Shown one piece after another: positions 50,233 through 57,366 of a stretch of DNA of 64,000 nt; the first letter of the stretch is position 1, and every line of letters begins with the position of its first letter. The notes under the pieces were generated by a model. The model ran no database searches. It was given only the letters and a program-made list of their open reading frames with translations, and had not been told where the DNA came from. This DNA comes from DASVTR01 sp036387475. Lineage in GTDB: Bacteria; Acidobacteriota; Blastocatellia; Pyrinomonadales; Pyrinomonadaceae. A program made the translations under genes and the position numbers. The stretch lies in assembly GCA_036387475.1 (NCBI GenBank), contig DASVTR010000003.1, forward strand, positions 364,956 through 428,955, read 5' to 3'.

Positions 50233-50315
50233 TTGATTCATTGCTTCATTTGCTCATTGACTCATTGGCTGATGAAATGAGTTAATGAATTATTGAATTA
50301 TTGAATCAATGGAGA
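50233..50315. repeat. Tandem-arm inverted repeat, ATTCATTG type
   Basis: Left arm TGATTCATTGCTTCATTTGC + TCATTGACTCATT, right arm AATGAGTTAATGAATTATTG + AATTATTGAATCA; centre GGCTGATGA. It fills most of the gap after the PfkB gene. Confidence 0.7.
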
Positions 50316-50322
50316 AATTCTT

Positions 50323-50739
50323 ATGTTCTGTCCTCTTTGCGAATCCGAATACGAGCCGGGCATCGAGCGTTGTCCGGATGATGATACGGAATTGGTCGAG
50401 CGCTTGACGCCTGAAAATAGCGTTCACGATCACAGCGAGGCGCGTTTCGTGCCGCTGCATAACATCGGCTCGCCAGCCGAGGCCGAGATGGTCAATGATA
50501 TTCTGATGCAGAACGGGATTCGCTCCGCCGTGCAATCATCTAACATGGATGCTTTCTCGCCGCTTCTTTCGACGACTTCGCCCGGCGCGGTTGTGCTCGT
50601 TGATGAGCGCGACTTTGACCGCGCGCAGGAAATCTACAACGCCTTCTTCGGCAACGACACCACGCCGCTCACAGGCACGACTGCTGAAGAAGACGCTGAA
50701 ATAAATGATGAAGGCGGAACGAGGAACGAGGAACGATGA
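50323..50739 (+). CDS. Zinc-ribbon plus DUF2007-like protein
   Basis: 138 residues. N-terminal ribbon-like MFCPLCESEYEPGIERCPDD (C3, C6, C17; the fourth cysteine is missing), then a DUF2007-type domain: IGSPAEAEMVNDILMQNGIR, PGAVVLVDERDFDRAQEIYN. That family is thought to act in signal transduction. The last residues (EEDAEINDEGGTRNEER) are partly encoded by the repeat at 50713. Confidence 0.7.
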   Translation: MFCPLCESEYEPGIERCPDDDTELVERLTPENSVHDHSEARFVPLHNIGSPAEAEMVNDILMQNGIRSAVQSSNMDAFSPLLSTTSPGAVVLVDERDFDRAQEIYNAFFGNDTTPLTGTTAEEDAEINDEGGTRNEER

Positions 50740-50785
50740 ATTGTTAAGCAGCTTGCTTTTCATTCAACGTTCCGCGTTCAGACTT
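50713..50785. repeat. Tandem-arm inverted repeat, GATGAACGCGGAAC type
   Basis: Left arm GGCGGAACGAGGAACGAGGA + ACGATGAA, in the 3' codons of the preceding gene; right arm TTCAACGTTCCGCGTTCAGA; centre TTGTTAAGCAGCTTGCTTTT. It ends a few bases before the cutA start. Confidence 0.75.
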
Positions 50786-50792
50786 GCTGTTT

Positions 50793-51197
50793 ATGTCTGA
50801 GAAAACATCAGAGGCCATAGTGGTTTTGATGACCGCCGGAAGCCTGGAAGAGGCCGCGCGGTTGGCCGAAATGCTGGTCGGCTCGCGTCTCGCGGCCTGC
50901 GTGCAGATTATGCCTGAGATGGAATCCGTGTATCACTGGCAGGGCAAAATCGAGCGCGCTCCCGAAACCCTGTTGATTGCCAAAACCACACAGGAAAACT
51001 TCGCAGAACTCGAAAGCTCGGTGCGTGCGCTGCACAGCTACGAAACGCCGGAAATCGTGGCGCTTTCAATCAACACAGCGTCCGCGCCCTACCTTGAATG
51101 GCTGACATCAAACGTTCTACAGCATCACCGCACAGGCGAAAACGCAGACAACGCGAGCGACGTTGCAAAGAGTGCAGACCAGAGCACGAATAATTGA
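50793..51197 (+). CDS. cutA: CutA-family divalent-cation tolerance protein
   Basis: 134 residues from ATG 50793. CutA trimer fold: VVLMTAGSLEEAARLAEMLV, GSRLAACVQIMPEMESVYHW, LLIAKTTQENFAELESSVRA, YETPEIVALSI. Small trimeric protein linked to copper/divalent metal tolerance. A ~25-residue Asn/Ser/Asp-rich tail follows the core. No Shine-Dalgarno; the start follows a repeat arm. Confidence 0.92.
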   Translation: MSEKTSEAIVVLMTAGSLEEAARLAEMLVGSRLAACVQIMPEMESVYHWQGKIERAPETLLIAKTTQENFAELESSVRALHSYETPEIVALSINTASAPYLEWLTSNVLQHHRTGENADNASDVAKSADQSTNN

Positions 51198-51235
51198 CCC
51201 GCTGATTATCACTTTACTGCCGCGCTTCTCTGAGC

Positions 51236-51982
51236 TTAGCTGCTAATTTCGTTGGAGACTGTTTTGTCGAGTTTGCGCAGAGAGTCCTGACTCTTGGAAA
51301 CGATCTCGACGGCCTCGGCGGGCGAGTCTGTGAGGTGCAGCATCTTGAGGTCTGACTCCAATATCTTGCCTTCTTCAAGCATCATTTCCCTCAACCACCG
51401 CAGCATCCCTTCCCAGTAAGCAGTGCCGAAGAGGACGACCGGAAAGTTTCTGATCTTACGTGTTTGAATCAGCGTCAACGCTTCAAATAACTCGTCGAGC
51501 GTGCCAAAGCCGCCGGGGAAAATAATGAAGGCCGTGCTGTATTTGACGAACATCGTCTTGCGCACGAAGAAATATTTGAAGGTCAGAGAACGCGTTAAGT
51601 ATGGATTAGCTCGCTGCTCGAAGGGAAGCTCTATGTTGCAGCCGATGGAGAGTCCGCCCGCCTCGAAAGCTCCGCGATTGGCTGCTTCCATAATGCCTGG
51701 GCCGCCGCCCGTGATAACCGTGAAGCCTGCGCGAGCTAAAAGCGCAGCGGTTTCCTGCGCCGCAGCATATTGCGGGTGATCGGGAGGCGTGCGCGCCGAG
51801 CCGAAGATGGTTATGCCCCGTGTGATCGTCGCCAACTCGTCGAAGCCTTCGACAAACTCACCCATGATGCGAAAGACACGCCACGTATCCGTGTGAGCAA
51901 ACTCGTCCGGCCTCGGTGTTTCGAGCAACTGCTCGTCCTGCGTGACCGGCACTTGAAAATCTTTATTCTTTGTCTCAGCCAT
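51236..51982 (-). CDS. LOG-family protein (cytokinin riboside monophosphate phosphoribohydrolase type)
   Basis: 248 residues. GGGPGIMEA (92-100) and PGGFGTLDE (156-164) define the LOG/TIGR00730 family, which hydrolyses nucleoside 5'-monophosphates. Residues ~1-50 form an extra N-terminal segment. Leftward, followed by cutA on the other strand. The upstream region is a repeat, and no ribosome site is seen before the ATG. Confidence 0.9.
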   Translation of the reverse strand: MAETKNKDFQVPVTQDEQLLETPRPDEFAHTDTWRVFRIMGEFVEGFDELATITRGITIFGSARTPPDHPQYAAAQETAALLARAGFTVITGGGPGIMEAANRGAFEAGGLSIGCNIELPFEQRANPYLTRSLTFKYFFVRKTMFVKYSTAFIIFPGGFGTLDELFEALTLIQTRKIRNFPVVLFGTAYWEGMLRWLREMMLEEGKILESDLKMLHLTDSPAEAVEIVSKSQDSLRKLDKTVSNEISS

Positions 51983-51984
51983 AA

Positions 51985-52092
51985 GCTCAGGAGTCAGAAG
52001 CCAGGAGTCAGGAGCCGGAAGAACAGAAAATCAGAAAGATGTGGTTGCCGCCAATTATTCTGACTTCTGGCTTCTGAATTCTGACTCCTGCC
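51985..52092. repeat. Tandem-arm inverted repeat, CAGAATTCAGAAG type
   Basis: Left arm CAGGAGTCAGAAGCCAGGAG + TCAGGAGCCGGAAG, right arm ATTCTGACTTCTGGCTTCTG + AATTCTGACTCCTG; centre GTGGTTGCCGCCAATTATTC. It separates fabI from the LOG gene. Confidence 0.87.
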
Positions 52093-52098
52093 GTTGAG

Positions 52099-52863
52099 TT
52101 ACATTGCCATGATGTTGTAGCCGCAATCGACGTGAATCACTTCGCCCGTGATGGCTGAAGAGAGCGGGCTGCACAAAAAGAGCGCCGTATTGCCGACCTC
52201 GCGCGCTTCGACGTTGCGACCAAGCGGCGCGCGTTCGGCGTGATGCTTGAGCATAAGGCTCATGTTTGAGACGCCGCGCGCAGAGAGCGTGTTGAGCGGC
52301 CCGGCGCTGATCGTGTTGACGCGTATGTTGCGCTTGCCCAGGTCAGCCGCCAGATAGCGGGTGCTGGCCTCAAGCGCGGCCTTCGCCACACCCATCACGT
52401 TGTAATTCGGCACAACCTTCTCCGCGCCGTAATAGGTCATCGAAACGATGCTGCCGCCCTCTGTCATTAAGGGCGCAGCGGCGCGTGCGAGCGAGGCGAG
52501 CGAATAGGCGCTCACTTCGAGTGCGGTCAAAAAGCCGTCGCGCGACGTATCCGTAAACGCGCCTTCCAAATCTTCTTTCGGTGCGTAGGCGATGCTATGA
52601 ATCAGAAAGTCTAGCCGCCCGAACTCTTCACTGACGCGCTTGAACGCTTCACTGACCTCTTCAGGCCTAGTCACATCACACGGCAAGATGAGCGTGCCAG
52701 CCATCTCCTTCGTCAAGCCTTCGACGTTCTCCTTGAGCCTCTCGCCCTGATACGTGAAAGCCAGCCGCGCGCCCGCTTCGCTCAAAGCCTGAGCCGTGGC
52801 CCAGGCAATCGAGCGTTTATTGGCGACGCCGAAGATAATGCCGAGTTTGTTTTCAAGTAGCAT
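52099..52863 (-). CDS. fabI: Enoyl-ACP reductase (FabI type)
   Basis: 254 residues, SDR fold. GIIFGVANKRSIAWATAQAL is the FabI nucleotide-binding start, SIAYAPKEDLEG the family motif, and the active site is Y144, Y154 and K161 in TYYGAEKVVPNYNVMGVAK. It reduces the enoyl-ACP double bond in fatty-acid synthesis. Flanked by two different repeats. Confidence 0.95.
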   Translation of the reverse strand: MLLENKLGIIFGVANKRSIAWATAQALSEAGARLAFTYQGERLKENVEGLTKEMAGTLILPCDVTRPEEVSEAFKRVSEEFGRLDFLIHSIAYAPKEDLEGAFTDTSRDGFLTALEVSAYSLASLARAAAPLMTEGGSIVSMTYYGAEKVVPNYNVMGVAKAALEASTRYLAADLGKRNIRVNTISAGPLNTLSARGVSNMSLMLKHHAERAPLGRNVEAREVGNTALFLCSPLSSAITGEVIHVDCGYNIMAM

Positions 52864-52878
52864 TGGGGAGCTTCTTTC

Positions 52879-52988
52879 GATTTTGGATTTTAGATTTTGG
52901 ATTTTAGATTAAAGACCGAGAGCTTCGCGCTCTTGGATTCAAGATTCAGCAGCGCCAATCCAAAATCCAAAATCTAAAATCCAAAATT
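52879..52988. repeat. Tandem-arm inverted repeat, GATTTTGGATTTTAGATT type
   Basis: Left arm GATTTTGGATTTTAGATTTT + GGATTTTAGATT, right arm AATCCAAAATCCAAAATCTA + AAATCCAAAAT; centre ACCGAGAGCTTCGCGCTCTT, which can itself form a small hairpin. It fills the gap between the M48 and fabI genes. Confidence 0.88.
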
Positions 52989-52989
52989 G

Positions 52990-53973
52990 TCAGGCTGCTG
53001 CGCTTTCCGCTTCGCCCATCATCAATTGTTTATACTCGCCGCTCTCGACCCACTTGAGAATCTCGGAGATACGCCAGACGGGGAAGGGATGCGTCATGCC
53101 GGAAGTGATGATGTCGGCCCAGAAACGGTCTAGGGCCTTCTCGTCGTAGTTCTTCTGAAAGTCGCGCGCCTGCGCCAGAAATTGCTCGTAGTCAACTTTG
53201 GATGCGAACGTTCCGCCGCAGAGCTTCATCATCGTGCGCCCGATGACGTGCGGGTCTTGTGTGACGAGCAGCGCCGCGCGGTCGCACGACAATTCGGCTC
53301 GCCTGGCCCAAGCGAGCAAAGCCGCGCGCATCGTGCCCGATAGCAACTGCTTGACGACGTTAGCCAGCGGCGAGGCGAACAGCGCTCCATTGGCGATGGC
53401 TTCAATCAAACGCGCCGCCGTGAGATATAAAACGTGCTCGGCGTGTATGTGGCCGACTTCGTGCGAGACCACTGCCAGCACCTCTTCGTCCGTCAGGCGC
53501 TCAATGAGCGACGAATGGAGCACGATGACGGGCCGCTCGACTCCGCCCGTAAATGCGTTAACGACCGGACTCTGTTGGACGAAAAGGTCTGGCATGTCCA
53601 CGCCGAGCGTCGTGCATGCGACTTGCAGCTTGGCGTGCAAATCCGGGCACTGTTCGGGCGTCACGCGCACGGCGCTCGCCATGAAGATGACGCGAATGGC
53701 CGATTCGCCCGTGACGGCAAGCAGTTTCTTCAGCGCCGAATCTATGCCGGGAATCGTGCGCAGCGCCGCCAGCGCGCGGCTGTCAGAGGGGTGTACGTAA
53801 TCATGCTTGTTAAGCTCCGCAAACTTTTTGTGCGGCTCGGTGGACAACGGCAAGCGACAGCGCCCGCATTTGGCCGCGCCGCTCTCCGAGCGCGTTTGAT
53901 TACGCTGCCCGCAATAGCGACAGCGAATGGATTCGCGATTATTTTCCGTTGCCGATGTGTCAATATCTGCCAT
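52990..53973 (-). CDS. M48-family metallopeptidase with N-terminal zinc ribbon
   Basis: 327 residues. A zinc-ribbon-like N-terminus (C18, C21, C36, C39) is followed by an HtpX/Ste24-type domain with HEVGH (171-175) in VVSHEVGHIHAEH, and helical segments after it. A third zinc ligand (Glu) follows later. Lacks long membrane helices, so it may be a soluble M48 protein. Confidence 0.88.
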   Translation of the reverse strand: MADIDTSATENNRESIRCRYCGQRNQTRSESGAAKCGRCRLPLSTEPHKKFAELNKHDYVHPSDSRALAALRTIPGIDSALKKLLAVTGESAIRVIFMASAVRVTPEQCPDLHAKLQVACTTLGVDMPDLFVQQSPVVNAFTGGVERPVIVLHSSLIERLTDEEVLAVVSHEVGHIHAEHVLYLTAARLIEAIANGALFASPLANVVKQLLSGTMRAALLAWARRAELSCDRAALLVTQDPHVIGRTMMKLCGGTFASKVDYEQFLAQARDFQKNYDEKALDRFWADIITSGMTHPFPVWRISEILKWVESGEYKQLMMGEAESAAA

Positions 53974-54087
53974 CTGTTGATTCCTTGTTCGAGATAACCG
54001 TTGTTGAAAAGTCAGGGGAGCAAATTGTTCAAGCTAACGCCTGTGATTATAAGGAAGCTCTCAGCTATCAGCAATCGGCAAGCAGTC

Positions 54088-54164
54088 TGGTCAGCGGTCG
54101 GTGGTCAGTGGTCAACCAAAGCAACTTGTCCCAACTAATCACTGACCACCGACCACTGAACACT
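54088..54164. repeat. Tandem-arm inverted repeat, GTGGTCAGTG type
   Basis: Left arm GGTCAGCGGTCGGTGGTCAG + TGGTC, right arm ATCACTGACCACCGACCACT + GAACAC; centre AACCAAAGCAACTTGTCCCA. It abuts the stop of purH. Confidence 0.83.
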
Positions 54165-54165
54165 A

Positions 54166-55881
54166 TTAATGTTTGAAATGGCGCACGCCCGTGAAGACCA
54201 TCGCCAGATTGTGTTCGTTGGCCGCGTCAATTACTTCCTGATCGCGGACAGAGCCGCCGGGCTGGATGACGGCTGTGATGCCGTGGCGTGCGGCTTCATC
54301 GAGTCCGTCGCGGAAGGGGAAGAAGGCGTCGGAAGCGATGACCGCGCCTTTGAGCGGCAAGAGCGCGCGCATCGCGCCGATTTTGACGGAATCGACGCGC
54401 GACATCTGGCCTGCGCCGACGCCGATTGTCTGCCCTTCGCGCGCGTAAACGATGGCGTTCGATTTCGTATGCTTGCAGACCGTCCAGGCGAACAGCAGCG
54501 CACGCACTTCTTCATCCGTCGGAGCACGCCTGGTCACGACCTTAAGCTCTGCCTGTGTCAACTGGTGCGTGTCGCGCGTTTGGACGAGCACGCCGCCTGT
54601 AATCGGCTTGTAGTCAAGACCCATAACACGCTTAAGCGCATCGGCGCGCAGGACACGCAAGTTCTTTTTCGTCTTCAAAACTTCAAGCGCCGCCTTGTCG
54701 TAACCGGGCGCGACGACGACTTCCGTGAAAATCTCAGTCAACGCACGCGCCGCAGCTTCGTCAACCCGACAATTGAATGCGACGATGCCGCCGAAGGCCG
54801 AAACCGTGTCGGTCTGAAGCGCGCGGCGGTAAGCTTCCTCGGCGGACGCGCCAGAGCCTACGCCCGCCGGATTCGTGTGCTTGATGATAGCGCACGTCAT
54901 CTCGTCGAAATCGCAGACGAGTTGCCATGCTGCATCTGCGTCAACGTAGTTGTTAAAAGACATGTCTTTGCCGGAAAGCTGCGCGGCCTGAGCTATCCCG
55001 GGAGTGGGCGAATCTTCATCCTCAGTTCCCATTTCATAAAGCGCGGCTAACTGGTGAGGGTTCTCGCCATAGCGCAAATCAGAGAGCTTTCCCATCCAAA
55101 GTTTCACATAAAGGTCAAACAACTCTGCGACCTCATCTTTGACGTTGTCCTCAGCCGGAGCGTAGGCGTTCATCGAATCCGAGACAAGATTCATGAGGGT
55201 CTGCACCGTCCGCATTATCTCCGGGATTGGTGGAACGAGCTTCCAGAGTTCGGATTCGTCCGGGTCTATCTGTACACTGAGGAAAGGGAAGATGGCTGAG
55301 TCGTAGAAGGCCGTGTGCGTGAAAGCGATTCTGGCTAACTGGCCGCGCGTGGCGTACGTGAGCGCGCCGTCGTGTCGGCTCAACTCCGATTGAACTCGCT
55401 CGTAGAGTAAGGGCGAGATGACGACCGCCACGTCCCTGTAGTTTTTAGCCGCCGAGCGAATCATCGCCGGGCCGCCAATGTCTATCGCCTCGATGCAGTC
55501 TTCGAGCGTGGTATCTTCATCGGCGACGGTTTCCTCGAACGGATAAAGATTTACGACGACCAAATCAATCGGCTCAATGCCGTGCTCACGCATCGCCGAT
55601 TGATGCGCTTCGTTGTCGCGTAAGCCGAGCAGCGCGCCGTGTATGCGCGGGTGCAGCGTCTTGACGCGGCCATCCATCATTTCGGGAAAGCCCGTTACCT
55701 CTGAAACATCGCGGACAGGGAGGCCCGCCTCGCGCAACGCCTGCGCCGTCCCGCCCGTGCTAATCAATTCGACATCGAAGCGCCGCAACTCTCGCGCGAA
55801 TTCGACAATGCCATCCTTATCGGAAACGCTCAACAAAGCGCGACGGATTTTGCGAAGTCCTGCTGTATTAGGTTCAATCAT
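54166..55881 (-). CDS. purH: Bifunctional AICAR transformylase/IMP cyclohydrolase
   Basis: 571 residues, last two steps of purine synthesis. The MGS-like IMP cyclohydrolase domain is at the N-terminus (LISTGGTAQALREAGLPV, RVKTLHPRIHGALLG). The AICAR formyltransferase domain has DLRYGENPHQLAALY, GKDMSFNNYVDADAAWQLV and IIKHTNPAGVG. About 40 residues longer than the usual protein; the extra part lies between the two domains (~205-250, ELWKLVPPIPEIMRTVQTLM and following). Confidence 0.95.
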   Translation of the reverse strand: MIEPNTAGLRKIRRALLSVSDKDGIVEFARELRRFDVELISTGGTAQALREAGLPVRDVSEVTGFPEMMDGRVKTLHPRIHGALLGLRDNEAHQSAMREHGIEPIDLVVVNLYPFEETVADEDTTLEDCIEAIDIGGPAMIRSAAKNYRDVAVVISPLLYERVQSELSRHDGALTYATRGQLARIAFTHTAFYDSAIFPFLSVQIDPDESELWKLVPPIPEIMRTVQTLMNLVSDSMNAYAPAEDNVKDEVAELFDLYVKLWMGKLSDLRYGENPHQLAALYEMGTEDEDSPTPGIAQAAQLSGKDMSFNNYVDADAAWQLVCDFDEMTCAIIKHTNPAGVGSGASAEEAYRRALQTDTVSAFGGIVAFNCRVDEAAARALTEIFTEVVVAPGYDKAALEVLKTKKNLRVLRADALKRVMGLDYKPITGGVLVQTRDTHQLTQAELKVVTRRAPTDEEVRALLFAWTVCKHTKSNAIVYAREGQTIGVGAGQMSRVDSVKIGAMRALLPLKGAVIASDAFFPFRDGLDEAARHGITAVIQPGGSVRDQEVIDAANEHNLAMVFTGVRHFKH

Positions 55882-55899
55882 AATTCAAAGGTAGAGAAA

Positions 55900-55972
55900 G
55901 AATGAGTAATGAATAATGAGTGTGAGTAAAAGAAAGAAGTCTTAACCTATAGCTCATTACTCATCACTTCTT
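55900..55972. repeat. Tandem-arm inverted repeat, GAGTAATGAGTGATGAG type
   Basis: Left arm GAATGAGTAATGAATAATGA + GTGTGAGTAAAAG, right arm CTCATTACTCATCACTTC; centre AAAGAAGTCTTAACCTATAG. Overlaps the 3' end of the VWA gene and lies ahead of purH. Second copy of the type at 48650. Confidence 0.75.
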
Positions 55973-57009
55973 TTTAGCGTAAATCCTTCCCGCAATTGTC
56001 GGACGCGCAGTTGTCGATTGCGGCGTGCGGTTAAGCTGATTGACAGACGATGAAAGAGATTGTCGCGTGATGCGTCGTCAGGATAAAAGCCGAGCACATA
56101 CTGGCTCTGTAAATCTTCTTCTATCGCTTTAAAGACCGCGCTTAAGTCAGCCTCTGCGCGTGGGTCAAGCGCCGAGCGCGCGTCGCCTGCCATGAAGTAG
56201 CGCCCGCCGGTTGCTTCTGCCAGCGCGCGAAAGCCACGGGCGGCGGGTCGCGGTTGCAGCCGCCCATCGCGCGGCGCGAAGAGCGGCAGATGTATAACGT
56301 AAATCGAGACGCCGCGCTGCTGCGCTTCGGCGATGACGCTCTGCGCTTTTGTACAGCTAGCCGTGTCCAGGCCATCGCTGATGAGAAGCAGAATCCGTCG
56401 CTCCGCAGGGTCGCTATGTTGTCTGTCGAAGGCGCGGATGGCAGCGGCGGCAGCATCGAAGATGGCTGTGCGCTCGTTGGCCGTAGCAGAAATGTTGAAT
56501 GCCGTTTCCGCTCTTTTGGCTTCATTGGTGAAGTCTGCGACGAGCAGGGGGTGCGCGCCGAAACGCCAGACAGCGACGCGCGAGCCTGGGCCAAAGCGCG
56601 AGAAGAGAGCCAGCGCCGCCGCGCTTTGTCGTCTAATGATTTCACGCGCGCTGCCGGATGCGTCCAGCGCAAAGGAGAGCGCGACGCGCTCCGTGCCAGC
56701 CGCGAAGTATTCCAGCTTGAGATCGCGCCCATCAATTTGTGCGCCGAAGTCTGCCTGCACGAGACCGGAAATGCGATGGCCGCTTTTGTCTATCACAAAG
56801 ACGGGAACGGTCACAAGGTCTGTGCGAATACGAACGATGTCGTTTTCGTCTGTCGCGGATTCTGTCTGCGCGCGGACGCCTGCGTGCGGGTTGATGAAAA
56901 TAAGAGTTAAAGCGAGAAGAAAAGTGTTGCGCCGTGCAGAGCGCAGAAGAGAGCGGAAAGCGCGAGGGGAAAGGGAATTACGGAAAAGCGCTTCGTGATG
57001 CAGGAGCAT
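55957..57009 (-). CDS. VWA-domain protein with signal peptide
   Basis: 350 residues from ATG 57009. N-terminal signal/anchor (about 20-45, LLALTLIFINPHAGVRAQ), then VFVIDKSGHRISGLVQADF and a von Willebrand factor A domain (~115-310) with an altered MIDAS (LSFALDASGSAREIIRRQS has DxSxS). The family is common in this phylum and often called VWFA-related Acidobacterial protein. A longer in-frame start at 57114 would read through a separate small gene and is rejected. Confidence 0.8.
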   Translation of the reverse strand: MLLHHEALFRNSLSPRAFRSLLRSARRNTFLLALTLIFINPHAGVRAQTESATDENDIVRIRTDLVTVPVFVIDKSGHRISGLVQADFGAQIDGRDLKLEYFAAGTERVALSFALDASGSAREIIRRQSAAALALFSRFGPGSRVAVWRFGAHPLLVADFTNEAKRAETAFNISATANERTAIFDAAAAAIRAFDRQHSDPAERRILLLISDGLDTASCTKAQSVIAEAQQRGVSIYVIHLPLFAPRDGRLQPRPAARGFRALAEATGGRYFMAGDARSALDPRAEADLSAVFKAIEEDLQSQYVLGFYPDDASRDNLFHRLSISLTARRNRQLRVRQLREGFTLKRSDE

Positions 57010-57029
57010 GCTGCCTTCAAGAGAGAGGC

Positions 57030-57107
57030 TCAGAAGAGAAAACGCCCCAGAAGCAGGATGCTCAAAATGACTGCAATCGTGATGACGATGATTTTGACCA
57101 GGCTCAC
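57030..57107 (-). CDS. 25-residue single-pass membrane peptide
   Basis: A short gene, GTG 57107 to TGA 57030-57032, with AAGGA 7 bases ahead of the start. The peptide begins MSLVKIIVITIAVIL, continues SILLLGRFLF and is a single hydrophobic helix. It stops 20 bases before the VWA gene. Its frame differs from the VWA reading frame. Too short for automatic callers; function unknown. Confidence 0.55.
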   Translation of the reverse strand: MSLVKIIVITIAVILSILLLGRFLF

Positions 57108-57280
57108 AAATCAATCCTTAGCAGTTGGCCGCTCATAGAAAGCGGTTAGACGCGCTGAACAAGAGCGCATTTTAGTGGCGCTCGCCTTGTCCTGTCAACG
57201 GCTCGACACACCCGCCCCTCGCTCGATCTCCTGATGAACAGAATAACGTAGTCCGCCCCGGTTCAGTTCCATATTAAAAG

Positions 57281-57341
57281 TCCGAAAATTCGGAGTCTCA
57301 AGTCAAAGGCTTTTATCTTTTAACTTGAGACTCCGAAACGG
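57281..57341. repeat. Tandem-arm inverted repeat, GAGTCTCAAGTC type
   Basis: Left CGGAGTCTCAAGTCAAA (57291-57307), right TTAACTTGAGACTCCG (57320-57335); centre GGCTTTTATCTT. Just downstream of the TonB receptor stop. Centre matches that of 12427 in reverse orientation. Confidence 0.82.
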
Positions 57342-57366
57342 TCTGCGCCTCTCCGGCAATTCCTTA

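Noticed and set aside
54169..55050. A 293-codon open frame on the + strand opposite purH
   Set aside because: Antisense shadow of purH in a GC-rich genome; its translation is arginine/cysteine-rich without any motif, and it has no ribosome site.
56254..56998. Overlapping + strand frames opposite the VWA gene
   Set aside because: Two frames of 218-221 codons with arginine/alanine-rich text; both are shadows of the VWA gene.
57010..57114. N-terminal extension of the VWA protein to an in-frame start at 57114
   Set aside because: It reads MICEPGQNHRHHDCSHFEHP, unlike a signal peptide, and overlaps the better small gene at 57030-57107.
3226..57341. CRISPR arrays as an explanation of the repeats
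   Set aside because: No constant-length direct repeats with unique spacers and no cas genes; arms are inverted and unit lengths vary.
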